From Natronococcus pandeyae (GTDB taxonomy: Archaea; Halobacteriota; Halobacteria; Halobacteriales; Natrialbaceae): a stretch of 64,000 nucleotides of DNA. Positions 44,774-53,369 of the stretch are shown in pieces. How positions within the stretch are numbered: the first letter of the stretch is position 1; each line of letters opens with the position of its first letter. Under the pieces are notes generated by a model. That model was not told the DNA's origin and made no database searches. It saw only the letters and a list, made by a program, of their open reading frames with translations. The translations under genes and the position numbers were made by a program. Where the stretch lies: positions 186,001-250,000 of the forward strand of contig NZ_PHNJ01000005.1 in NCBI RefSeq assembly GCF_008122205.1, given 5' to 3'.

Positions 44774-45916
44774 ATGGTCACGACACTCTCTGCGGACCGG
44801 CTCGCGGAACTACAGGACGACGACGAGGAGTTCGCGCTCGTCGACACGCGTCCCGAGGACAGCTACGAGTCCTGGCACGTCTCCGGGGCGATTCACTTCC
44901 CGTTCGGGCCCGAGGAGCAACTCGACGGCCGCCTCGAGGAGTTTGAGGACGTCGTCGGCGACGCCGAACGGGTGATCACCATCTGCGCGAAGGGGCTCTC
45001 CTCCGGGAATCTGGCGACCCAACTCGAGTCGGCCACCGACGCGTACGACGTCCAGACCGTCGACGGCGGGATGAAGGGGTGGAGCGGCGTCTACGACCAC
45101 GTCGAGATCGAGGGCACCGGCGACGCCCGGATCGTCCAGGTCCAGCGCCGCGCGAAGGGCTGTCTGAGCTACGTCGTCGGCTGCGAGGAGACGGGCGAGG
45201 CGGTCGTCGTCGATCCGACGGCGGACACCGACGAGTTCACCGTCGCCGCCGAGGAGGCCGACCTCTCCATTGTCGGCGTCGTCGACACCCACGTCCACGC
45301 CGACCACGTCTCCGGCGGTCGCCAGCTCGCCGACGAGTTCGACGTCCCCTACTACCTCGGCGACCGCGCCGAGGAGCGCGACGTCGAGTTCGAGTACACG
45401 GCGCTCGAGCGCAACGAGGTGCTCGAGGTCGGCGAGCGCGAACTCAAAGCCGTCGTCGCGCCGGGCCATACCAGCGAGATGATCAACGTCCTCGTCGACG
45501 ACCGGGCGCTGCTGACGGCCGATACGCTCCACGTCGACTCGACCGGCCGGACGGAACTCGAGTTCAGCGAAGACGAGGGAGAAAAAGGCGCCAGGATGCT
45601 CTACGAGACGCTCCACCGGACGATCCTGGCCGAACCCGAGAGCGTCCTCGTCCTGCCGGGACACGTCACCGTCACCGCGGACGGCGAGTTCGCCCACGGC
45701 TCGCCCGGCGAGGCCGTCACGACGACGATCCGCGACGCGCGCACGGGCATCGACGTCCTGAATCTCGAGGAGGAGGCATTCGTCGACCGGATGGCCGACG
45801 CCGGCGAGAAACCGTCGAACTACGAGGAGATCATCGAACGTAATCGGGGTGCGCTCGAACTGCCGCCCGAGGATCGGATCGAACTCGAGTTGGGGCCGAA
45901 CAACTGCTCGGCGTAG
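44774..45916 (+). CDS. Rhodanese-MBL fusion (persulfide dioxygenase-like)
   Basis: 380 residues. An N-terminal rhodanese domain (1-110) has active-site Cys71 in ITICAKGLSSG. A metallo-beta-lactamase domain (120-330) follows, with the metal motif THVHADH (172-178), PGHTSEM and LPGHVTV. In bacteria, the related ETHE1/CstB-type enzymes oxidise persulfides with the MBL domain at the N-terminus and rhodanese at the C-terminus; here the order is reversed. A sulfur-handling role is inferred. Single gene. Confidence 0.85.
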   Translation: MVTTLSADRLAELQDDDEEFALVDTRPEDSYESWHVSGAIHFPFGPEEQLDGRLEEFEDVVGDAERVITICAKGLSSGNLATQLESATDAYDVQTVDGGMKGWSGVYDHVEIEGTGDARIVQVQRRAKGCLSYVVGCEETGEAVVVDPTADTDEFTVAAEEADLSIVGVVDTHVHADHVSGGRQLADEFDVPYYLGDRAEERDVEFEYTALERNEVLEVGERELKAVVAPGHTSEMINVLVDDRALLTADTLHVDSTGRTELEFSEDEGEKGARMLYETLHRTILAEPESVLVLPGHVTVTADGEFAHGSPGEAVTTTIRDARTGIDVLNLEEEAFVDRMADAGEKPSNYEEIIERNRGALELPPEDRIELELGPNNCSA

Positions 45917-45933
45917 GCGGCGTCGGCCGCAGC

Positions 45934-46263
45934 CTACCGCGAGTACGTCTCGAGCCGCTCGATATTCCCGTCCCCGAGGTCGAAGAAGTCGGCGAACTCG
46001 AACAGCGTCCGCTCCTCGCCCTCGTCGACCACGCGGCCGCGAACCGCGACGCGGTCGCCGTCGTCGATCACGTCCTCGAGTTCGTGCCGGGTGTCGGGGT
46101 TCGGACGGTCGTCACGCATGAACCGGACGAACGCCTCCCGGCTCTCGAACCGCCGATCCGATCGTTGCTGGACGAAGTCTGGAGCGAGAATCTCCTCGAG
46201 CGCGTCGTACTCGTGTCCATCGAGGGCGTCGTAGTATCGTTCGACCAGGGCGACGGTGTCCAT
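45934..46263 (-). CDS. SnoaL/NTF2-like protein
   Basis: 109 residues, a cone-shaped NTF2-like fold indicated by VERYYDALDGHEYDALEEIL, then FVQQRSDRRFESREAFVRFM and GDRVAVRGRVVDEGEERTLF. Polyketide cyclase SnoaL and many binding proteins share this fold, so no reaction can be named. Convergent with the rhodanese-MBL gene with a 17-bp gap. Confidence 0.8.
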   Translation of the reverse strand: MDTVALVERYYDALDGHEYDALEEILAPDFVQQRSDRRFESREAFVRFMRDDRPNPDTRHELEDVIDDGDRVAVRGRVVDEGEERTLFEFADFFDLGDGNIERLETYSR

Positions 46264-47178
46264 ATCGACCCTACCGGTGTGATCGTCAAAAGCGGCGTCA
46301 TCACGTCTCCGCCCGTCATCTCGCTCACTCCTCTGGGAGTCCAGACGCCGTCTTCTCCGGCTCCGTTGAACCTCCGTTTTCAGCCGCGTTTTTGGCCGAA
46401 GCAGCTGTTAGGTAGGGGCATAGACTGATTGTTGTCGCACTCACGGGTGCGTAACCTGTGGCACTCTCGGAATCTCGGCTACGACGCCCGTTCGTCATCG
46501 ACTGTTCTCTACACACGCGTAATCGCCTTCTTCCGCTCGAATCCACATCGTTTCAAGCTGTTCGTCCGTCACCGCTGCTGGATAGAGAACGCACACGTTG
46601 GGCGTGTTCGGATTTTCAACCACGACACCGCTCAGCTCTCTTTTTTCCGCTGGGTTTTCGAAACGTGAGTTCATTTATGATCGTATCGTTTGCTCGATCG
46701 TAGAGCTCTTCGAATAGGACAAATGAGGGGAGTCTAATCAAAAGGTAATCGCTCTTTTGTGTGCCTCTTTCCGACGATGAAGGTGGGTCGGGCGAACCGG
46801 TTGTGCGTCGTCGGCATCGAACCTGCTGGAAGAGATGGTGCGTTCCCGCTCGAGAGATACACGCACTTCCGACAGCAGTGCACGAAGATGGACGAGTTCC
46901 TGGACAATCATGGTAACACGTGTCGCGACGCTCTTTAATAATTTTTTTCGCGACGACCGCTAGATGTGATGATCCGGGTAACAGTATTCCGTTTTATTTT
47001 CGAGAACGCTACTCGTCGGACAGTTTTCTGGGAACGACCACTCACTACCTGCCCGATACGTACCACGGCTACCGAAAGCCTATCGCGATTCGAGGGGCTC
47101 GACGGAGCCTCTTCTCCGAATTATTACAAAAATGTCGTTCAGCGAACGCTTACGATCGCGTGTGTCTATCACATCCAC
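46264..47178. other. Long intergenic region, no confident gene
   Basis: 915 bp. The first 450 bp show no gene; GCTGGATAGAGAACGC (about 46575-46590) resembles a block of the repeat family at 61-63 kb. A 53-codon ORF (46777-46938, opening MKVGRANRLCVVGIEPAGRD) is followed by a T-run and has no recognised family. The right half is lower in GC, with runs of T and A. A possible promoter, TTACAAAAAT or CTTACGAT, precedes the Rieske gene. Confidence 0.5.
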
Positions 47179-48987
47179 ATGGCAACGTCCGATGAATTCC
47201 GAGAGCTCCTCCCGCTCGAGGAGCTACAGGAACGGGAGCGCGCACAGGTGAGCGTCGACGGGACGCCACTCGCGGCGTTCTACCACGAAGGCGAGGTACG
47301 GGTCGTCGACAACCGCTGTCCGCATATGGGGTTTCCCCTCTCCGAGGGGAGCGTCGAGGACGGAATCCTGACCTGTCACTGGCACCACGCGCGGTTCGAA
47401 CTCGCCTGCGGCGACACGTTCGATCCGTGGGCCGACGACGTCAGGACCTACCCCGTCGAGATCAGCGACGGAACGGTCTACGTGAACCCGAACCCCGAGC
47501 GCGACCTGCCGCCGGCGGAGCACTGGGCGAGCCGCCTCGAGACCGGCCTCGAGGAGAACCTCCGGCTGGTCGTCGCGAAGTCGACCATCGGACTGCTGGA
47601 CGCCGGCGTCGACTACCGGGAGCCGACGGCGACGACGCTCGAGTTCGGCACCCGCTACCGCGAGTCGGGCTGGGGGCCGGGACTGACGATCCTCGGTTGC
47701 ATGGCGAACCTGATCGACGACCTCGAGCCCGACGACCGGAAACGGGCGCTGTACACCGGGGTTCGGCGCGTGGCGAGCGACTGCGCGGACGAACCGCCGA
47801 ACTTCGATCAGCCGTCGTTCTCGACGCGCGAAGTCGAGTTCGACCGGCTCAAGCGCTGGTTCCGCGACTGCGTCGAGGTGCGCGACGCCGACGGCGCGGA
47901 GCGCTGTCTCCGGACCGCCGTCGCGTCGGGCCGGTCGGAGGCCGAGGTCGCCGAACTGGTCTTCGCCGCCGCGACCGACCACCCGTACCTCTCGAGCGGT
48001 CACGTGCTCGACTTCGCGAACAAATCGTTCGAAAGCCTCGAACACGTCGGCTGGGAGCACGCGGATGACGCACTTGCCAGCCTCGTCGATCCGCTCGTCA
48101 CTGCGACCCGCAGCGACGAGCAGTCGTCTTGGCGCCAGCCGATCGACCTCGTCTCGCTGCTCGAGGACGTCTACGGCGGCGACGTCACCGAGACGAGCGG
48201 GCTCGAGGAGCTCACAACGGCTGGTGCGGGGATATCCTGGGAGCCACCCGCTGATTTCCAGGAGACGCTGCTCTCGGACGATCCGGAGACAGTCGTCGAC
48301 GCGCTCGCGGACGCGGTCTCGGCGGGCGCGACGACCGAGGAACTCGCCGCCGAGGTGGTTCACGCCGCCGCCACGCGCGTCGCCCAGTTCGGGACCGCCA
48401 ACGAGTTCTCCGACTGGAACACGGTCCACCACACGTTCACGTACGCCAACGCGGTCCACCAGGCGACGCGCCGGACGGACGCGATCGAACTCTACCGGGG
48501 TGTCTTCGACGCCGCGATCAGCGTCTACCTCGACCGGTTCCTCAACACGCCGCCAGCACCGATCCCGGAGCCGGGGGCGAACGAGACGGGTCGCGATCCC
48601 GATGCGATTCTCGAGGCCCTCCTCGAGACGTTCGACGCCGAAGGCGAGGTGGACGAGGCGGGACGGCTCGTCGGCGAGTTCTTCGACTGCGGCGGCGACT
48701 CCGCCGATCTGAAGCGAACGCTCGGTCACGGGCTCCTGCGAGAAGATGCCGGCTTTCACACGCTGCAGAACCTCGAGGCCGCGTTTCGACAGTTCGACCT
48801 CGCCGAGGAGCGGACAGTTGGCGGGGACGAGACGTCGATCGACCTCGAGTCCCGTCGCCGCGTCCCGCTGATCGCGACGGCACGATACATGGCCGCGCAC
48901 TTCCCGACCCGTCGTGAAGCGGAACAGACGTTTACGATCGCCCAGCGGCTCAATCGAGGCGAGACGATCCACGAGGGAAGCGAGTAG
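47179..48987 (+). CDS. Rieske protein with large alpha-helical domain
   Basis: 602 residues from the ATG at 47179, where the Rieske domain begins; a longer in-frame reading from 46966 has no protein-like character. The N-terminal Rieske domain (1-105) has complete ligands C47/H49 (CPHMG) and C66/H69 (CHWH). The remaining 490 residues are alpha-helical with conserved histidines (ATDHPYLSSGHVLDF, EHVGWEHAD, then DWNTVHHTFTYANAVHQA), a pattern somewhat like questin-oxidase-type proteins. Rieske domains transfer electrons to a partner domain, so an oxidase or hydroxylase is plausible, unproven. It converges with the ABC operon 3 bp away. Confidence 0.8.
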   Translation: MATSDEFRELLPLEELQERERAQVSVDGTPLAAFYHEGEVRVVDNRCPHMGFPLSEGSVEDGILTCHWHHARFELACGDTFDPWADDVRTYPVEISDGTVYVNPNPERDLPPAEHWASRLETGLEENLRLVVAKSTIGLLDAGVDYREPTATTLEFGTRYRESGWGPGLTILGCMANLIDDLEPDDRKRALYTGVRRVASDCADEPPNFDQPSFSTREVEFDRLKRWFRDCVEVRDADGAERCLRTAVASGRSEAEVAELVFAAATDHPYLSSGHVLDFANKSFESLEHVGWEHADDALASLVDPLVTATRSDEQSSWRQPIDLVSLLEDVYGGDVTETSGLEELTTAGAGISWEPPADFQETLLSDDPETVVDALADAVSAGATTEELAAEVVHAAATRVAQFGTANEFSDWNTVHHTFTYANAVHQATRRTDAIELYRGVFDAAISVYLDRFLNTPPAPIPEPGANETGRDPDAILEALLETFDAEGEVDEAGRLVGEFFDCGGDSADLKRTLGHGLLREDAGFHTLQNLEAAFRQFDLAEERTVGGDETSIDLESRRRVPLIATARYMAAHFPTRREAEQTFTIAQRLNRGETIHEGSE

Positions 48988-48989
48988 AC

Positions 48990-50318
48990 TCAGTCGTCGC
49001 CGATCGTTCCGCCGCCGTCCGGTCCGTACTGCGAAGAATCGTCGTAGCGGACGCACTTTGCGGTCTGATCCGGCTCGACCTGATAGGTCTCGATCTCGCC
49101 TCGCTCGCAGGGCGTCGCGAACTCCGTCTCGATCGTCGCCTGAGCCGCCTCACGGTCCCCGTTCGTCGTGGTTGCGAGCACGTCCGAGAGGACGGTTTCG
49201 GCCCCCGGATCGGATAGCTGCGGCGGGATGTCGTAGCTTTCGCGGATCGCTTCGGGCGTCGCTTCCTCTTCCTCGTCGGTGAGCGTGAGATCGTCCCGAA
49301 GCAGATCGCCGCGGAAGTTCGCGACCGCCCGCCAGTCGTTCTGTGCCAGTTCGTACCCCTCCGGCTGGACGAGTTTCGGACAGCGGGGATGGAACCGACA
49401 GCCGCTCGGCACGTCGATGGGATCGGGAACCTCGCCGACGAGTTCGATCCGTTCGCGGTCCTCCGTCGGATCGATTCGCGGCACCGAGGAGACCAGCGCC
49501 TGCGTGTAGGGGTGTTTCGGGTCGTTGATGATCTGGTCGGCCGGCCCGACCTCGACGAGTTCGCCGAGGTACATGATGCCGATCCGATCGCACATGTGCT
49601 TGAGCAGCGAGAGATCGTGACTGATGTAGACTGCGGTCAGTCCGAGCTCCGTCTGCAGGCGTTTGAACAGGTCGAGGATGCTCGCCCTGATCGAGACGTC
49701 GAGCATGCTCGCCGGCTCGTCGGCCAGCAGGAAAGATGGCTCGAGCGCCAGCGCGCGGGCGATACCGACCCGCTGGCGCTCTCCGCCGCTCAGTTCGCTC
49801 GGGTACTCGTGGGCGTAGGCTTCCGCGGGCTCGAGACCCGCCTGCTCGATTGTCTCGTAGACCCGCGCCTCGCGCTCTTCGGCGGTCCCGATGTCGTGGA
49901 CGTCGAGCGGCTCTTTCACCCACTCGTAGACCGTAAACCGCGGGTTGAGCGACTTGTAGGGGTCCTGGTGGATGATCTGTGCCTCGCGACGGAATTGGTT
50001 CAACTCGCTGCCGCCGGCGTCGGTGATCTCCTTGCCGTCGAAGTAGATGTTCCCGCCGGTCGGTTCGATCAGCCTGATCGCGCTCTTTCCGAGCGTCGTT
50101 TTCCCGCAACCGGACTCGCCGGCGAGGCCGAACGCCTCGCCCTCGCGAACGCCCAGCGAGACGCCGTCGACGGCCTTGACCGCCTCGTCGGTCTCGCCAC
50201 GAAGGATGCGCGAGACGAGACCGGTGTTGACCGGGAAGTGTTTCTCCAACCCCTCGACCCTGAGCTTGTACGTCTCGTCGGGGTCGGTCTCCCGTTCCAC
50301 CTCGACTGCGTCAGTCAT
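48990..50318 (-). CDS. dppF: Oligo/dipeptide ABC transporter ATP-binding protein (OppF/DppF type)
   Basis: 442 residues from the ATG at 50318. The ATPase has Walker [10 protein letters not shown], the signature [17 protein letters not shown] and Walker [12 protein letters not shown], then [11 protein letters not shown]. The oligo_HPY C-terminal region with the CRFHPRCPK Fe-S or metal-like motif is present. An extra C-terminal extension of about 100 residues ([10 protein letters not shown] and onward, with a Cys near the end) is longer than in bacterial DppF. Overlaps dppD by 8 nt. Last gene of the five-gene operon. Confidence 0.9.
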   Translation of the reverse strand: MTDAVEVERETDPDETYKLRVEGLEKHFPVNTGLVSRILRGETDEAVKAVDGVSLGVREGEAFGLAGESGCGKTTLGKSAIRLIEPTGGNIYFDGKEITDAGGSELNQFRREAQIIHQDPYKSLNPRFTVYEWVKEPLDVHDIGTAEEREARVYETIEQAGLEPAEAYAHEYPSELSGGERQRVGIARALALEPSFLLADEPASMLDVSIRASILDLFKRLQTELGLTAVYISHDLSLLKHMCDRIGIMYLGELVEVGPADQIINDPKHPYTQALVSSVPRIDPTEDRERIELVGEVPDPIDVPSGCRFHPRCPKLVQPEGYELAQNDWRAVANFRGDLLRDDLTLTDEEEEATPEAIRESYDIPPQLSDPGAETVLSDVLATTTNGDREAAQATIETEFATPCERGEIETYQVEPDQTAKCVRYDDSSQYGPDGGGTIGDD

Positions 50319-51381
50319 CGAGCTCCACCTCCTCGGGCGGGCTCGGTTCGATCTCTTCCGACCGGCCGAGGTCCTGTTCGACCCAGGTTTCCTTCTTACC
50401 GGCTTCCTCCTGCAGGTGCTCGATCTCGTCGGCACGGTGACACTCGACGGCGTGGCCGTCGCCGTACGATTCGGGTTCCGGTGTCACCTCCCAGCACTCC
50501 TCTTCGGCGAACGGACAGCGGGGCGCGAACCGACAGCCGTCGTCCGGATCGACGAGATCCGGCGGCGTTCCGGGAATGGAGATGAGCTCCTGATCGTCGT
50601 CGCTGATATCGGGGAAGGCGTTTCGTAACCCGAGCGTGTAGGGGTGGCGCGGGTTCATGATGATCGTTTCTGCGTCGGCAATCTCGACGATACGGCCGCC
50701 GTAGACCACGGCGATCCGGTCACAGGTTTCACTGACGACGGACATGTCGTGAGTGATCATGATCATCGCGCTGTTGAGTTCCTCCTGTAACTCTTTGATC
50801 GTCTCGAGGATGCGATCCTGGATCACTACGTCCAGAGCCGTCGTCGGCTCGTCGGCGAGCACGAGCGATGGCGAGAGTGCGAGGGCGAGCGCGATCATCG
50901 CTCGCTGGGCCATTCCACCGGAGAACTGGTGGGGGTAGTCGTCGACGCGGTCAGGATCGACCCCGAGGTCGTCGAACAGGGTTCGCGCCCGTTCTCGAGC
51001 CTCTGCTTTGGAGGTATCCTCGTGGTACGTGATCACCTCGACGATCTGTTCGCCGACGGTGTACACTGGATCGAACCCGTTCATCGCGTTCTGTGGGATC
51101 ATCGAGATCTCCGACCAGCGAATCTGTTTGCGTAACTCTCTGTTTGACAGCTCGGTGACTTCGGTGCCGTCGAAATCGATCGAGCCGTCGACGACCTCGG
51201 CGTTGTCGGGAAGCAGGCGGATGATCGACTTCGCGAGCGTCGTCTTGCCGCTGCCGCTTTCGCCGACCAGTCCGACCGTCTCGCCGCGATCGATCGACAG
51301 CGAGACGTCGTCCGTTGCACGGACCCAGCCGTCGTCGGCCCGGTAGTACGTCTTCAGTTCGGTGATATCGAGTAGCGTCAT
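50311..51381 (-). CDS. dppD: Oligo/dipeptide ABC transporter ATP-binding protein (OppD/DppD type)
   Basis: 356 residues from the ATG at 51381. Walker [10 protein letters not shown], the signature [17 protein letters not shown], Walker [11 protein letters not shown] and [11 protein letters not shown] are all present. The C-terminal motif [16 protein letters not shown] matches oligopeptide transporter ATPases. It overlaps the permease gene by 4 nt. With dppF it forms the two-ATPase arrangement of peptide importers. Confidence 0.9.
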   Translation of the reverse strand: MTLLDITELKTYYRADDGWVRATDDVSLSIDRGETVGLVGESGSGKTTLAKSIIRLLPDNAEVVDGSIDFDGTEVTELSNRELRKQIRWSEISMIPQNAMNGFDPVYTVGEQIVEVITYHEDTSKAEARERARTLFDDLGVDPDRVDDYPHQFSGGMAQRAMIALALALSPSLVLADEPTTALDVVIQDRILETIKELQEELNSAMIMITHDMSVVSETCDRIAVVYGGRIVEIADAETIIMNPRHPYTLGLRNAFPDISDDDQELISIPGTPPDLVDPDDGCRFAPRCPFAEEECWEVTPEPESYGDGHAVECHRADEIEHLQEEAGKKETWVEQDLGRSEEIEPSPPEEVELDD

Positions 51382-52319
51382 TTTTGATGTCTGAGTTCGG
51401 GATTGACCACTTCCTCGAGGGTGCGACCGATGAAGAACACCGACATGACGAACAGCATGATAGCGATACCCGGTGGGAAGACCCACCACCAGGCCTCGCG
51501 GATCGCGTTCGCGGTGTAGACGTTGTAGATCATCTCACCCCACGAGAGCATATTCGGATCGCCGAAGCCGAGGAACGAGAGGCTCGCCTCGGCGATAACT
51601 GCCCAGCCGACCGCGAAGGCCGCGTACAGGAACGTAAGCGGCAACACGTTGGGCAGAATGTGGCGATACATGATTCGCGTGTGACTCGCCCCGATAGCCT
51701 GTGCGCTCTCGACGTACGGCCGCTGCTTGTGGCTCAGTACCTGCGAGCGAATCACGCGGGCGGTCGATCGCCAGAGGATCAACACGATCGCGACGATGAT
51801 GTTGACGAGGCTGCTGCCGAGGATCGCCACGAGGACGATCGCAAACGGCAGGAACGGAACGCCGTAGACGATGTCGGTGATCCGCATCAGCACGTCGTCG
51901 ACCCAGCCGCCGAAGTAGGCGCTGACCAGGCCGACGTTCGTCCCGATGAAGACGGCCATGAAGGCCGCGAGACTGCCGACGATGAGCGTCACGCGGGTTC
52001 CGGCGATCAGCTGCGAGAGCACGTCGCGTCCCATGTCGGTCGTTCCAAGCGGGTGGTCGGCCGAGGGAGACTCGAGCCGTCCGCCGACGGCGCGTTCACC
52101 CGGATCGTGGGGTGTGAGTCCCGGAATCGTCAGGTCGAGGAACTCGATCGTGTACGGCCGGGCGAAGATGCCGATGAGGAGGAACGTAACCAGAATGGCC
52201 AGTCCGATCTGGCCGAGCCTGTCGCCCTCGAACACTTCGAGTTTCGTCCGAACGTAGTCGAGGCCGTCGCCGACGGCTCCCGTCGCACTGTCGATCGGAG
52301 ACGTTCGTTCGGTGCTCAT
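51378..52319 (-). CDS. dppC: Peptide ABC transporter permease (DppC type)
   Basis: 313 residues. One TM helix near residue 40 precedes a periplasmic-type region with HPLGTTDMGRDVLSQLIAGT, the standard DppC opening. BPD_transp_1 follows with EAA-type loop VESAQAIGASHTRIMYRHIL and PNVLPL. About six TM helices. Overlaps dppB and dppD by 4 nt each, so co-translation is likely. Confidence 0.9.
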   Translation of the reverse strand: MSTERTSPIDSATGAVGDGLDYVRTKLEVFEGDRLGQIGLAILVTFLLIGIFARPYTIEFLDLTIPGLTPHDPGERAVGGRLESPSADHPLGTTDMGRDVLSQLIAGTRVTLIVGSLAAFMAVFIGTNVGLVSAYFGGWVDDVLMRITDIVYGVPFLPFAIVLVAILGSSLVNIIVAIVLILWRSTARVIRSQVLSHKQRPYVESAQAIGASHTRIMYRHILPNVLPLTFLYAAFAVGWAVIAEASLSFLGFGDPNMLSWGEMIYNVYTANAIREAWWWVFPPGIAIMLFVMSVFFIGRTLEEVVNPELRHQK

Positions 52320-53296
52320 TCGTACTCCACCCTCGGATCGAGGTAGACGTATGTGAGGTCAGCGATAAAGTTCATGATAATCACGACCGAACCCATGAGG
52401 AAGAACGCCGCCATCGCGAGCGGGTAATCGTTGTTGTTCACTGCGTTCACCATCTCGCGTCCCATGCCGGGCCAGTTGAACACCGTCTCGATGACGACGG
52501 AGCCGCCCATCGCGGCGCCGGTAGCAATCGCCATCACCGTCACGATCGGGAGGATCGAGTTCCGGGCAGCGTGTTTGTACAACACCGTTCGCTCGGGAAG
52601 CCCCTCCGCCTTCTTGATTTCGATGAAATCGGCGTTGAGGACGTCGAGCATCGTGCTTCGCATCAACAGCGTCGGCGTCGCCAGATAGACGATCGCTCCC
52701 GTCAACGCCGGGAGGAACAGGTGTCTGAGGAAGTCGGCGGAGCCGTACCTGGCGACGAAGCCGCCGCCGAGTTCGCCCCCGGTCGTCCGCATCCCGCTCG
52801 AGGGGAACCAGCCGAGCCAGAAGGCAAACACCGACAGGAGCACGATCCCGACCCAGAACTCGGGTGAGGAGCGGGCGATCAGCGTCACGACGATTCCGCC
52901 GCGCTCGAAGCGTGAATCCCGCCACCAGCCCATAATGGCGCCGAACGTAATTCCGATGAGGTAGGCGATGACCAGTGCCGTCCCCATCAGGACGATCGTG
53001 TTCATGAAGCGAACGACGATGATGTCGATCACCGGGTCGCGGTAGATGAACGACTGGCCGAAGTCGCCGGTAAGCAGTTGCCGGGCGTACTCGACGTACT
53101 GGACGTACAGCGGTTGGTCCAGTCCGAGTTCTGCGATCCGCTGTTCGCGCTGTTCCGGAGTCATGCCGTCCATGATGAACATCGACGTCGGATCGCCGGG
53201 CATCATCCGAAAGAGAACGAACAGGAGCGTAAAGAACGCCCAGAAGGTAACGATGAGCTGGAGAATCCGTCGGGCAACGTACGCTCTCAGTCCCAT
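52316..53296 (-). CDS. dppB: Peptide ABC transporter permease (DppB type)
   Basis: 326 residues. MGLRAYVARRILQLIVTFWA is the usual DppB-type N-terminus, followed by MPGDPTSMF, a GDFGQSFIYRDPV motif and the EAA-loop KAEGLPERTVLYKHAARNSI. About six TM helices. It follows the substrate-binding protein gene by 73 bp, so it may use the same promoter or a short one in the gap. Confidence 0.9.
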   Translation of the reverse strand: MGLRAYVARRILQLIVTFWAFFTLLFVLFRMMPGDPTSMFIMDGMTPEQREQRIAELGLDQPLYVQYVEYARQLLTGDFGQSFIYRDPVIDIIVVRFMNTIVLMGTALVIAYLIGITFGAIMGWWRDSRFERGGIVVTLIARSSPEFWVGIVLLSVFAFWLGWFPSSGMRTTGGELGGGFVARYGSADFLRHLFLPALTGAIVYLATPTLLMRSTMLDVLNADFIEIKKAEGLPERTVLYKHAARNSILPIVTVMAIATGAAMGGSVVIETVFNWPGMGREMVNAVNNNDYPLAMAAFFLMGSVVIIMNFIADLTYVYLDPRVEYE

Positions 53297-53369
53297 CGGC
53301 TACTCCACCTCGAGTCTCTAGTGAGTGTCATATGTTCGTATTGAAATACTGAAAGGCGGCTTCGACCGG

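Noticed and set aside
46570-46660. Another copy of the 61-63 kb repeat
   Set aside because: Only a 16-nt block (GCTGGATAGAGAACGC) and a CGCTCAG further right match; hairpin arms are missing, so it was not listed as a copy.
46777-46938. 53-codon ORF before a T-run (MKVGRANRLCVVG)
   Set aside because: No homologue, TM helix or promoter is evident; kept only as a remark in the intergenic entry.
47224-49056. Open frame of about 610 codons on the minus strand opposite the Rieske gene
   Set aside because: The plus strand has a clear Rieske domain with all ligands; the minus frame is basic, low complexity and has no recognised motif.
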